A stretch of DNA of 15,572 nucleotides from NCBI GenBank assembly GCA_021785805.1, contig JAJYEJ010000018.1, positions 1 through 15,572 of the forward strand, in the 5' to 3' direction. The notes beneath the pieces are model-generated. The model ran no database searches. It was not told the DNA's origin and saw only the letters and a program-made list of their open reading frames with translations. The translations under genes were made by a program, and so were the position numbers. Below are positions 1-6,632 of this stretch, one piece after another (the stretch's first letter is position 1; every line of letters starts with the position of its first letter). The stretch is from Microcaldota archaeon (GTDB lineage Archaea; Micrarchaeota; Micrarchaeia; Micrarchaeales; Micrarchaeaceae).

Positions 1-129
1 ATAGAATACTGCAATCGCTACGAATAGCACAACCATTATCGCAATTAACTTCAATGATGAATTATTCTTTTGCCTTTGTCGCGCGTTGTGGTGCTCTTGG
101 TGTCCTTTCTGCTGCTCTTTTGTTTCCAT
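1..129 (-). CDS. N-terminal part of a membrane-anchored protein, cut by the window edge
   Basis: Forty-three codons run from an ATG at 127-129 leftward off the window without a stop. The first 25 or so residues are hydrophilic and rich in Gln, His, Lys and Arg (starts METKEQQKGH). They are followed by a hydrophobic stretch (LKLIAIMVVLFVAIAVF) that looks like one transmembrane helix or an uncleaved signal anchor, so the N-terminus probably stays in the cytoplasm. The start is well supported by a purine-rich GGAGGGGAG ribosome-binding site ending 3 nt before the ATG. The gene diverges from pcm with 65 bp between the starts. The family cannot be recognised from this fragment; function is unknown. 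Confidence 0.7.
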   Translation of the reverse strand, partial: METKEQQKGHQEHHNARQRQKNNSSLKLIAIMVVLFVAIAVFY

Positions 130-130
130 A

Positions 131-140
131 ACTCCCCTCC
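131..140 (-). promoter_or_regulatory. Shine-Dalgarno site of the left-edge gene
   Basis: On the minus strand the bases read GGAGGGGAGT and end 2 nt before the ATG at 129. This is a strong match to the archaeal anti-SD and is the main evidence that the truncated left-edge frame is a real gene. Confidence 0.6.
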
Positions 141-162
141 TGCCTTAACGTGTGCATTCAAG

Positions 163-175
163 CTTAATAAATATT
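163..175. promoter_or_regulatory. Possible bidirectional TATA element between the left-edge gene and pcm
   Basis: The A/T-rich stretch CTTAATAAATATT lies in the 65-bp divergent spacer. Its centre (about 169) is 26 bp from the pcm ATG at 195, which predicts leaderless transcription of pcm. In the other direction it predicts a start near 143, leaving a short leader that holds the GGAGGGGAG site of the minus-strand gene. Assignment rests on position and composition only. Confidence 0.45.
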
Positions 176-194
176 CCTTGACATTGAAAAACAG

Positions 195-875
195 ATGAAT
201 CGTATGGAAGCTGATGAACGTAATAGGTCGATGATCGACTGGCTCATTAGAGCCGGCTTCCTTAAGTCCAGCAACATAATAAACGCCTTCGTATCAACGC
301 CCAGGCACCTATTCGTCCCGAGGGGGCAGTCTACGTATGCTTATGAGAACATAGCTCTAAGTACTGTTGACGATTCCACGATATCCCAGCCATCTACTGT
401 CGCTTATATGCTTGAGATGCTGGCGCCGGCTAGAGGCGATAAGGTACTTGAGATAGGTACAGGGAGCGGATGGGAGGCCTGCTTGCTGTCAAGATGCGTC
501 GGCACATCAGGCTCAGTGGTGACCGCCGAGATCGATCGGAGGGTTGCTGAGTTTGCCAGGGATAATATCCATGATGCCGGGACAAAGAATGTAAGACAGA
601 TCGTGGCAGACGGCTCCATGGGATATCCAGCATTAGCGCCTTATGATAGAATAATTTACACCGCAGCTGCACCGAAGGTCCCTACTGAAGTTTTTAAGCA
701 GCTTGGGGTGAACGGATATTTAGTCGCACCGGTAGGCAACACAGAGATGCAGAAGGTAAAGAGGTTCCGAATCATCAAAGGAAAGATGTATGAGGAAGGG
801 GATGATTTCTTTGTTTTTGTGCCACTTAGGGGGAAGGGAGGGTTCAGGAGCAGCATGAGTAGTGGCAGGCCGTAG
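195..875 (+). CDS. pcm: Protein-L-isoaspartate O-methyltransferase
   Basis: This 226-residue cytosolic enzyme uses S-adenosylmethionine to methylate isoaspartyl residues in aged proteins, which starts their repair. The family's signatures occur in order: RHLFVP at residues 37-42, the substrate-site motif TISQP at 62-66, the SAM-binding motif I VLEIGTGSGW at 84-93, the acidic end of strand 2 (VTAEID, 109-114), and YDRIIYTAAAPKVP (150-163) leading into a PVG segment near 179. The length is close to the usual 210-220 residues. A second ATG lies at 204, but the TATA-like element at 163-175 is 26 bp from the first ATG and there is no SD, so I chose 195 as a leaderless start. The last dozen residues are Gly/Ser-rich and probably disordered. 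A T-rich run (880-890) just after the stop may terminate it. Confidence 0.95.
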   Translation: MNRMEADERNRSMIDWLIRAGFLKSSNIINAFVSTPRHLFVPRGQSTYAYENIALSTVDDSTISQPSTVAYMLEMLAPARGDKVLEIGTGSGWEACLLSRCVGTSGSVVTAEIDRRVAEFARDNIHDAGTKNVRQIVADGSMGYPALAPYDRIIYTAAAPKVPTEVFKQLGVNGYLVAPVGNTEMQKVKRFRIIKGKMYEEGDDFFVFVPLRGKGGFRSSMSSGRP

Positions 876-1136
876 CCCTCTTTCTGTTTTAGGCAGCATT
901 AGACTGAGCGGCATTATAGCCTTGCATACTCACCGCACACGCATCGGCCGTTTCATCCATCGCAACGCGCTCGTATAGTCATAGCTTTATGCGCTGTTTT
1001 GGTATCGTTTCTGTTCCGAATTATGCCTTAGGCAATGTGTGCTCCGTATGAGAGGAGCTTCCTCCTTTCGGTTGGCTGCCCGCCTGCCACCAATACCTAA
1101 TCTATTCGCAATCTTTTTATCCCTTTCATCCCAAAG
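876..1136. other. Intergenic gap of 261 bp without a convincing gene
   Basis: The gap separates pcm from the BofA-family gene. It begins with a T-rich stretch (880-890) that may end pcm transcription. It contains a weak hairpin (GAGGA/TCCTC, about 1051-1063) and a TATA-like element at its right end. No tRNA signature is visible. A 23-codon minus-strand frame (889-960) lacks a ribosome-binding site and is not supported. Confidence 0.5.
1112..1121 (+). promoter_or_regulatory. TATA-like element of the BofA-family gene
   Basis: TCTTTTTATC lies just upstream of the gene. With the usual 26-bp spacing from its centre, transcription would begin near 1143. That is the second in-frame ATG rather than the first (1137), so a leaderless start there is plausible. 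Confidence 0.4.
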
Positions 1137-1454
1137 ATGGTTATGTACCTTCACGCGTTACTTTCGCTTCTGCTCTCATTCAACATTGGAAGTGGAGTGG
1201 TAAGCGAGATAATCATAGCACTTCTGATAGCCCTTGTGCTTTTTATAGTGTTCAAGATGGGCAAGTTCGTAATCAAGTTGGTACTGGGAATATTGATAAA
1301 CAGCATACTAGGATTGCTATCCATCTTCGCCCTAGATTGGCTTTTCGGCGCAGGCATACCTCTCACCCTGCCTATATTAATAGCAACAGCGTTGTTCGGC
1401 CTGCCTGCGGTATTCGTGTTTGTGATACTGCGACTTTTTGGGGTACCGCTTTAG
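1137..1454 (+). CDS. Small BofA-family integral membrane protein
   Basis: The product is 105 residues and almost entirely hydrophobic, with roughly three membrane segments (about 5-15 with 21-40, then 44-70, then 76-102). The C-terminal half matches the pattern of the BofA family: INSILGLL, then FG-x-GIP, then a segment ending LFGLPAVFVF, equivalent to the family's N-x-x-x-G, IPxN and LGxPG landmarks. In Bacillus BofA holds a membrane protease inhibitor complex during sporulation. Archaeal relatives have no established role, so sporulation should not be inferred. The usual Asn after the first segment is Asp67 here. The next in-frame ATG (1143) may be the real start, judging from the TATA position. 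It converges on the histone gene with only 10 bp between stops. Confidence 0.75.
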   Translation: MVMYLHALLSLLLSFNIGSGVVSEIIIALLIALVLFIVFKMGKFVIKLVLGILINSILGLLSIFALDWLFGAGIPLTLPILIATALFGLPAVFVFVILRLFGVPL

Positions 1455-1464
1455 GAACGGCTCT

Positions 1465-1671
1465 TCATGAGTTGAACGCAAGCTTTATGTCTGAAACGTC
1501 AACCGTCTTCCTTTTCGCATGCTTCGCTAGCCTTACCGCCTTTTGTGCGTTGTCAAACGCCAATATGTTCAGCTTCTCCTGAAAACTTTTTATTGCGTCG
1601 ATGCTTACCCTTGAAGCACCGGCGTTCTTCAGTATTTTTCTGATAGCAAATCCTGATATGTACAATTTCAC
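1465..1671 (-). CDS. Archaeal histone (single histone fold)
   Basis: This 68-residue protein matches archaeal HMf-type histones along its full length. The N-terminal helix segment AIRKILKNAGASRVS (residues 9-23) keeps the Gly and the minor-groove Arg (R21). The second DNA-binding loop reads HAKRKTV (51-57). The dimer-dimer interface pair His51 and Asp61 corresponds to H49 and D59 of HMfB. It would form dimers or longer polymers that wrap DNA. The start is GTG: the codon alignment with HMfB fits exactly and an in-frame stop (TAG) lies 6 nt upstream. The loop has Lys where most archaeal histones have Gly, as in eukaryotic H4. The protein ends soon after the last helix, with no tail. It is probably transcribed alone from the strong TATA at 1711-1721. 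Confidence 0.95.
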   Translation of the reverse strand: MKLYISGFAIRKILKNAGASRVSIDAIKSFQEKLNILAFDNAQKAVRLAKHAKRKTVDVSDIKLAFNS

Positions 1672-1710
1672 ACCCTAAGTTCCGTTTAACAGGTGTAATA
1701 GATACACGAT

Positions 1711-1721
1711 AGGTATATAAA
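1711..1721 (-). promoter_or_regulatory. Strong TATA box of the histone gene
   Basis: The minus strand reads TTTATATACCT, close to the archaeal consensus. It predicts a transcript start near 1691 and a leader of about 20 nt before the GTG. It lies in the 85-bp spacer after the acetyltransferase stop, so the histone likely has its own promoter. Confidence 0.6.
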
Positions 1722-1756
1722 CAATCTTGGAATGCGCAATTAGCGGAACTCTGCAT

Positions 1757-2332
1757 TTATTCCTCAACATCTATCCGTGCTTTTTCTTGGTATTCACTAC
1801 TGAGAATGCTGTATATTAGCTCGTCAACAAACTTGTCCCCATACCGGATATTCGCCCTCAATTCCGCATCCTTCTTAAAGCCTAATTTAATTAGAAGCGA
1901 TATGGACCTCTGGTTGAATTTCAATACGTTGGCATATATCTTATTTAGTTTTAGTCTGGAGAATGCGAATCCTGTCATCAGCATTATCGCTTCCTTCGCA
2001 TAGCCTTTCCCCCAGAACTCTTTCCCTAGCCAGTAGCCTATCTCGCCCTTCTTGTTGTCCAGATCGATGTGCTTTATCCCTATTACACCTACTGTAGTGA
2101 TATGATCGTTCAGTGTTATACACATGTGTATCCCCTCGCCTTCAAGATACGCCATCCTCGCGGACTCTATAAACGCCAGAGCGTCACCTCTGGTGTACGG
2201 ATATGGAAATTTGCCTGGAGCTGCTATGTTATTCGCTATGTCGGGGTCGTTAGCCAGCAGGGCTATGCGGTCCGCATCATCCGTGCTTATGTTCTTCAGA
2301 CGCACGGAATATCCCATAGCACTTATCTTCAT
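1757..2332 (-). CDS. GNAT N-acetyltransferase, RimJ/RimL type
   Basis: The 191-residue product has the acetyl-CoA-binding fold of the Acetyltransf_3 (RimJ/RimL-like) branch. The N-terminal strand RLKNIS leads into the helix DDADRIALLANDP (residues 18-30). Motif A is GEIGYWLG followed by FWGKGYAKEA (96-115), with the pyrophosphate-binding GKGYA. The C-terminal helix NQRSISLLIKLGF (140-152) is typical, though the usual Glu before Lys is Ile. The substrate could be a protein N-terminus, a ribosomal protein or a small molecule; the sequence does not decide. M6 is an alternative start, but M1 sits about 3 nt from the predicted transcript start. It follows hel308 by 57 bp and has its own TATA-like element. 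Confidence 0.88.
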   Translation of the reverse strand: MKISAMGYSVRLKNISTDDADRIALLANDPDIANNIAAPGKFPYPYTRGDALAFIESARMAYLEGEGIHMCITLNDHITTVGVIGIKHIDLDNKKGEIGYWLGKEFWGKGYAKEAIMLMTGFAFSRLKLNKIYANVLKFNQRSISLLIKLGFKKDAELRANIRYGDKFVDELIYSILSSEYQEKARIDVEE

Positions 2333-2353
2333 ATGATCATTACTGCTTGGACT

Positions 2354-2368
2354 CGATATTTTTTATTG
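2354..2368 (-). promoter_or_regulatory. TATA-like element of the acetyltransferase gene
   Basis: The minus strand reads CAATAAAAAATATCG. Its centre is about 29 bp from the ATG at 2332, giving a leader of only a few nucleotides. It lies in the 57-bp spacer behind hel308. Readthrough from hel308 is also possible. Confidence 0.4.
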
Positions 2369-2389
2369 TTTGCCATATGTCGCTATCCC

Positions 2390-4525
2390 TTATGGGATTT
2401 GGCTCAATATCCTCTTCGCCAACTCCTTGCCAAACAATTTCTCCACCAACACCGCGTTCTTCCTTATGTCAGGTACGGTTTTTATCCCGTTTGTGTACAG
2501 CATGCGTGCCCTGACCCTTCCTATCTGTTCGAGCCTTACCAGATCAAGCAGTTCTCCCTTTATGCCGTACCGCAGCCTTACCCTCATGTCCACCATCCCC
2601 CGTACGGATTTGTGCATTAGCTTTGCCAACTCTATTGTAGAGTATATCATCCAGTCCGCATTGTTCAGTTTCGTGAATATCTCGCCCGGGGTAGTGTGGT
2701 AGCTCTTTATTATCTCCTGCTCCTTCTTCTCCTCCGCCCAATCCCTTAGCATCAGGGCAGTCGCCATGGCCCTCACTGGATCATACATGCCGTAATCGAG
2801 CCTCTCATACTCGTTCAGCAAGGATTTGTTGTAGTACGTGTGCATGCGCGAGACGTATGTATCTTCCGCTTCCTCTGTCGCCCTGACATATGGCCGCATC
2901 TCAAGGGTATTGGATATCGTGAACAGTATCCCTATCTCATCGTTGTCCCTCTCTAAAGAGTTGATTATCCAGCGGGCGGACAATGGATCTACGTAGAGTT
3001 CGCTTACACGCTTGCCTAGCCTTGTCGCCTTATAAAAGCCCTTCTCCCCCTTTATCGCTTCTATGAACTCGAATGCCATTAGCTCCTCTGTCACCTCGTC
3101 GACTATCCTGCTGATATGCGGCTCGCTGCTATACTGGTGACCGTAGAAGCTCTTCATTAGAAATGACACAAGCGACTGCTTGGTATTGAGGAAATTCTCC
3201 GAGATAAAAGCCAATATGTGTGTCCTCAGTACAGGCAGCATGCCAAGTTGTGAGTCTATCGGTTCAGGCTTAGCGTTTATGTACGAGCTAGCCAGCTCTT
3301 CTATCCTGTCCTTTGTCGAAGCTATCAACAGTGCCCTGCCCTCCTTGTCGTATTTGGGTCGCCCCGCCCTTCCGAACAGCTGCGTTACCTCATTTACGCT
3401 CAGCATCTCGCTGGCTCCCCCATCATACCTTGTTATATCCTTCACTAACACGGTGTGAGCAGGCATGTTCACCCCGAGACCTAGCGTGGTGGTCGAACAT
3501 ACCGCCTTTATTATACCGCTTTTGAATGCATTCTCTATTGCCACCCTCTGAGCATGGACCAACCCTGCATGGTGGAACGCCACACCCTTTTTAACTAGGT
3601 TCGATAGCTTCATGCACTGCTCAGTAGGCCTTTCAAGTGTGTTTAGAATCTTGTCACCGACCTTTGCAAGCCCCTCATGCTCTTCTTCAGTGAGAAGGCT
3701 ATTTACGCATTCTGAAAGCCGCACCGCACCGGCCTCGGCGTTCCTTTTCGTGGCGTAGAATACCAATGCCTGCTTTGATTGGGCAATGGTATCCTCAACC
3801 ACTCTCAATTCGGATATTTTCTTTGAACCTAGAAGCCTCACCGCCGAGTCCATCTCTTTAGGCCCATCGAAGTAATACGCGAGTTCATCGTGGACTACTC
3901 CCTTCTTCAACTTCACCGGCCTGTACTCATTCTTTACAAGCTTAGCATTTAGCCATTCCGCTATTTCCTCTGCGTTTCCGATAGTGGCGCTTAGGGCGAC
4001 TATCTGTGCATCGCATGTGTTCGCGAGCTTTGTGACCAGAAGTTCCAATGTCGGGCCTCTTGAATGGTCTCCCATCATGTGGATCTCATCGAATACTATG
4101 CACCCTATGCGGTTGAGCCAGCTTATCCCGTGCCTGAGAAGGCTATCGAATTTTTCTGTGGAGACGAAGAGCATGTCCTGGTTCTGCAACCATGTATCGC
4201 TAGAGTCAAGATCTCCTATAGACATGGAGGTCTTTAGGTATGGATATGCTTCCTTGAACTCGGTATATTTCTCCATCACTAGTGCACGCATCGGGGCGAT
4301 ATAAACCGCTTTTTTGTACTTTGATATGATAGCACTGGCGCATGCAATCTCAGCCACAAGGGTCTTTCCGCTAGCGGTAGGCGAAGCGATAATTACATTC
4401 TTGCCTTCGGCTACGCCAGCATTTATTGCCTCTTCCTGGGGAGGGGTAAGCCTAGTTATTCCTCTCTTAACTATAGACTCAAGAACCTCGTTTGGGATTC
4501 TGCCTTTTAGGGCAAGGATATCCAT
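2390..4525 (-). CDS. hel308: Hel308-type superfamily 2 DNA helicase
   Basis: This 711-residue ATP-dependent 3'-5' helicase belongs to the archaeal Hel308 (Ski2-like) family, which unwinds lagging strands at stalled replication forks. All motifs are in place: Q-motif LTPPQ (26-30), Walker A ASPTASGKT (47-55), Ia APMRAL (77-82), Walker B DEIH (146-149) followed by GDHSRGPTLE, motif III SAT (179-181), motif IV region LVFYATK (254-260), and motif VI QLFGRAGRP (382-390). The C-terminal part fits the winged-helix, ratchet and helix-hairpin-helix domains, with QIGRVRARMLY (667-677) as the conserved domain-5 arginine element. Length is normal for the family. It starts 7 bp after the stop of the PH-like gene, so the two are almost certainly co-transcribed. 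Confidence 0.95.
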   Translation of the reverse strand: MDILALKGRIPNEVLESIVKRGITRLTPPQEEAINAGVAEGKNVIIASPTASGKTLVAEIACASAIISKYKKAVYIAPMRALVMEKYTEFKEAYPYLKTSMSIGDLDSSDTWLQNQDMLFVSTEKFDSLLRHGISWLNRIGCIVFDEIHMMGDHSRGPTLELLVTKLANTCDAQIVALSATIGNAEEIAEWLNAKLVKNEYRPVKLKKGVVHDELAYYFDGPKEMDSAVRLLGSKKISELRVVEDTIAQSKQALVFYATKRNAEAGAVRLSECVNSLLTEEEHEGLAKVGDKILNTLERPTEQCMKLSNLVKKGVAFHHAGLVHAQRVAIENAFKSGIIKAVCSTTTLGLGVNMPAHTVLVKDITRYDGGASEMLSVNEVTQLFGRAGRPKYDKEGRALLIASTKDRIEELASSYINAKPEPIDSQLGMLPVLRTHILAFISENFLNTKQSLVSFLMKSFYGHQYSSEPHISRIVDEVTEELMAFEFIEAIKGEKGFYKATRLGKRVSELYVDPLSARWIINSLERDNDEIGILFTISNTLEMRPYVRATEEAEDTYVSRMHTYYNKSLLNEYERLDYGMYDPVRAMATALMLRDWAEEKKEQEIIKSYHTTPGEIFTKLNNADWMIYSTIELAKLMHKSVRGMVDMRVRLRYGIKGELLDLVRLEQIGRVRARMLYTNGIKTVPDIRKNAVLVEKLFGKELAKRILSQIP

Positions 4526-4532
4526 GTATACC

Positions 4533-5732
4533 TTATTCCCTATCAGCTATATTAAGGATTAGTTTCTTCACACCATAAAAAGCCCCAGAAAGCACGCTTG
4601 CGACCTTGCTTACAGGTCCGTTGCCTGCGACTTTTGCCCTTGTGTATCCTATAGCGGGCGAAATGTACTCATTCCATTCGTAATGGGCCTCTTCGATGGC
4701 CGACGCTAGGATTCCGCTGTCTCTTATGTGCCCTATTGCGCTGCCGGATGCCTTCGCGATATAGATGAACGCCCTGGCAGCGTACCCTACCCCTAACAAG
4801 GATAAGTCTTTTACCAGAGCAGCCGCAGGGACAATCTTTTCTTCGCTTAGAGCAAGCATCCTTTCCATATGTTTAACGTATGCTGGTGTAGGTATTCGCG
4901 GAAGATGCTTCTCCCTTATCCTCCTTACCGCGAATATCTTCATGTGAGAGTCAGGGTCCAGCCTCCTTGGCTTTTCCAGCTGTATCTGCGAGGCGATGCC
5001 CTCCTTTAAGCCTATCCTGTTTTGTTCCTTTTGCATGTCTTCTATGTAGCCATACTCCGCCTCTGGGTATCCGATGCCATGAACCTCTGGTAAATTGTCA
5101 GGTGGTTGTGGCGCATAGCTTTGCATGATTGCCGAGTTCGAATAGAACGGTGTCCTCCTCTCCTCTGGTGCGGCATCAGGGCGTGTGACATCGAACGCTC
5201 CCCTCTCGTGTGTCTTCCTTGCCCTTTTCTTGCCCATGGATTTCAAGCCTGACAACAGGGCGCTGCCTGCAGCGATCAATGATGCCTCGTCAGATGCCTT
5301 ATTTGACGTGCTGCCGTTGTTTAGTACTTTGGTGAAACCATCTGACGGGATTTCGTATGGAGAGTAAGACTCACCTTGAGATATCTTGTTGCTCACTATC
5401 CCGTAGATTGATATGGCATCGTGCTTGTCCCAAAGCTTTACTTTTACGCGATCTCCACTCTCCTGGAAGTTACCCTTTAGATTTAGCAGTATCGTGCTGT
5501 AGAACAGGCCGTTCTTCGCCTTGACCGATGTAATCTTATAATAGGGTACGCTTTCATCCTTCGGGCTCAGCTTGAGCACGTCGGATATGATCAGCCTGTC
5601 AGTAGTAGCTACTACGGACTGGCCTATTAGTATGGGATGATTGATGAAGGAAAATATCCCATGCCTTGCCTTGTATAGTACGCTCTCACCCTGCAGCGTT
5701 ACCTCATTGGTGTTTGTTTCTACTCCCTGCAA
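4533..5732 (-). CDS. Unrecognised protein with an N-terminal PH-like domain
   Basis: The product is 399 residues and I do not recognise the whole. Residues about 10-118 look like a bacterial-type PH/GRAM domain: GESVLY, then ATTDRLIISD, then the strand SVPYYKITSV and VKLWDKHD near the final helix. Residues 120-290 are low-complexity, rich in Ser, Pro and charge, and likely disordered. The C-terminal 110 residues are helical and Ala/Gly-rich, possibly membrane-peripheral. No catalytic motif is evident. The only workable start is TTG: an in-frame TAG lies 60 bp upstream with no ATG or GTG between, and GGAAGGGGAAGG stands just before the TTG. A good TATA (5806-5814) predicts a leader of about 50 nt. 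It directly precedes hel308. Confidence 0.8.
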   Translation of the reverse strand: MQGVETNTNEVTLQGESVLYKARHGIFSFINHPILIGQSVVATTDRLIISDVLKLSPKDESVPYYKITSVKAKNGLFYSTILLNLKGNFQESGDRVKVKLWDKHDAISIYGIVSNKISQGESYSPYEIPSDGFTKVLNNGSTSNKASDEASLIAAGSALLSGLKSMGKKRARKTHERGAFDVTRPDAAPEERRTPFYSNSAIMQSYAPQPPDNLPEVHGIGYPEAEYGYIEDMQKEQNRIGLKEGIASQIQLEKPRRLDPDSHMKIFAVRRIREKHLPRIPTPAYVKHMERMLALSEEKIVPAAALVKDLSLLGVGYAARAFIYIAKASGSAIGHIRDSGILASAIEEAHYEWNEYISPAIGYTRAKVAGNGPVSKVASVLSGAFYGVKKLILNIADRE

Positions 5733-5805
5733 GACCTTCCCCTTCCTATCCGACCTTGATCCGATAAAAGCTTCAAGAATACAGCAATCCTACTCTTCCT
5801 GCCAG

Positions 5806-5814
5806 ATATTTATA
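5806..5814 (-). promoter_or_regulatory. TATA box of the PH-like protein - hel308 unit
   Basis: The minus strand reads TATAAATAT, an excellent archaeal TATA. The predicted transcript start near 5784 gives a leader of about 50 nt before the TTG start. It lies in the 114-bp spacer after the HAD hydrolase stop. Confidence 0.55.
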
Positions 5815-5846
5815 GCTTTCTAGGTGTTTTTAGCTAGATGGTATAT

Positions 5847-6569
5847 CTACAGCTTACTTATTAATGATGGTATCTCAGCCAGGGCCTTTACCTTGTGGCA
5901 TTTTACGCTGTCATATTTCCCATGCCTATCCACGAGTATCGGGGTTATGCCTATACCCTGCGCCCCGACCACATCGGCTTCGTAACTGTTGCCCACATGT
6001 ATGGACATCTTGGGATCGCAACCGGCCTTCTCCATCGCCTTCTTGAATATCCTCGGATCTGGCTTTGCTGCGCCTGTGAGCTGGGATATTATTACATGCT
6101 CAAAATATGCGTCTAGTCCTATAGCCCTGAGGTCGTATGTAAGTTCATCTGTGTAGTTGGATATTATACCGAGTATGTACCCTTGTGCTTTTAGCTTCTT
6201 CAACGTGCTTTTTGCATCCGGATACGCGCTTATCTTATTCTCTCTGAATCGTTTGTATGCCAAGTCCGCCCCTTTCTTCGCTATGTCCTTCAACCCTAGC
6301 CGCTCGAACACCAGCATATCGTAAATAGTCCAGTACTCTTTAGCCTTCCCCGTATAGTCGTATATGTGGATACCGTGACTTGCATCAACCTCCTTCATTG
6401 CTCTCCACATATCTTCTCTGGTAGGGGCTTCTACTCCCAGCTCCTTGAATATGGATGTCCATATGTCTTCAGTAGACCGTGTAGAGTACGCCAGGGTGTC
6501 TCCGAAATCGAAGAATATATACGTTATATGGCCATTTACCACGTGACCACCAATATGATTGAGATTCAC
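5847..6569 (-). CDS. HAD-superfamily hydrolase (HAD-IA type, phosphatase-like)
   Basis: The 240-residue product has the haloacid-dehalogenase fold, in which an Asp nucleophile usually removes phosphate from small molecules. Motif I is FFDFGDTL with Asp21 as nucleophile; the usual second Asp (+2) is Gly, with Asp24 at +3, as in many FDxGDT members. Motif II is ISN (136-138), motif III the Lys of AAKPDP (Lys169), and motif IV VGNSYEADVVGAQ (192-204) with Asp199. A helical cap of about 90 residues separates motifs I and II, which is the HAD-IA arrangement. The substrate cannot be read from sequence. The start is GTG, directly after an in-frame TAA 7 nt upstream; a second GTG at codon 10 is possible, since motif I sits unusually far from the first start. 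Confidence 0.9.
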   Translation of the reverse strand: MNLNHIGGHVVNGHITYIFFDFGDTLAYSTRSTEDIWTSIFKELGVEAPTREDMWRAMKEVDASHGIHIYDYTGKAKEYWTIYDMLVFERLGLKDIAKKGADLAYKRFRENKISAYPDAKSTLKKLKAQGYILGIISNYTDELTYDLRAIGLDAYFEHVIISQLTGAAKPDPRIFKKAMEKAGCDPKMSIHVGNSYEADVVGAQGIGITPILVDRHGKYDSVKCHKVKALAEIPSLISKL

Positions 6570-6632
6570 TAATACTTATTCCTTACGTAGCGTAAAAGCC
6601 TTTGTAAGATTATCACCAGTAGCAGTTTGGGA

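Noticed and set aside
889..960. 23-codon minus-strand frame in the pcm downstream gap
   Set aside because: Has a vaguely TATA-like sequence upstream but no SD and no recognisable product; too short to support.
1030..1096. tRNA-like end (sequence ending in GCCACCA)
   Set aside because: No T-loop GTTCRA motif, no matching 5' acceptor strand and no cloverleaf could be drawn.
2069..2620. 183-codon plus-strand open frame
   Set aside because: Antisense to the acetyltransferase and hel308, spanning both genes and their promoter; composition is that of a shadow frame.
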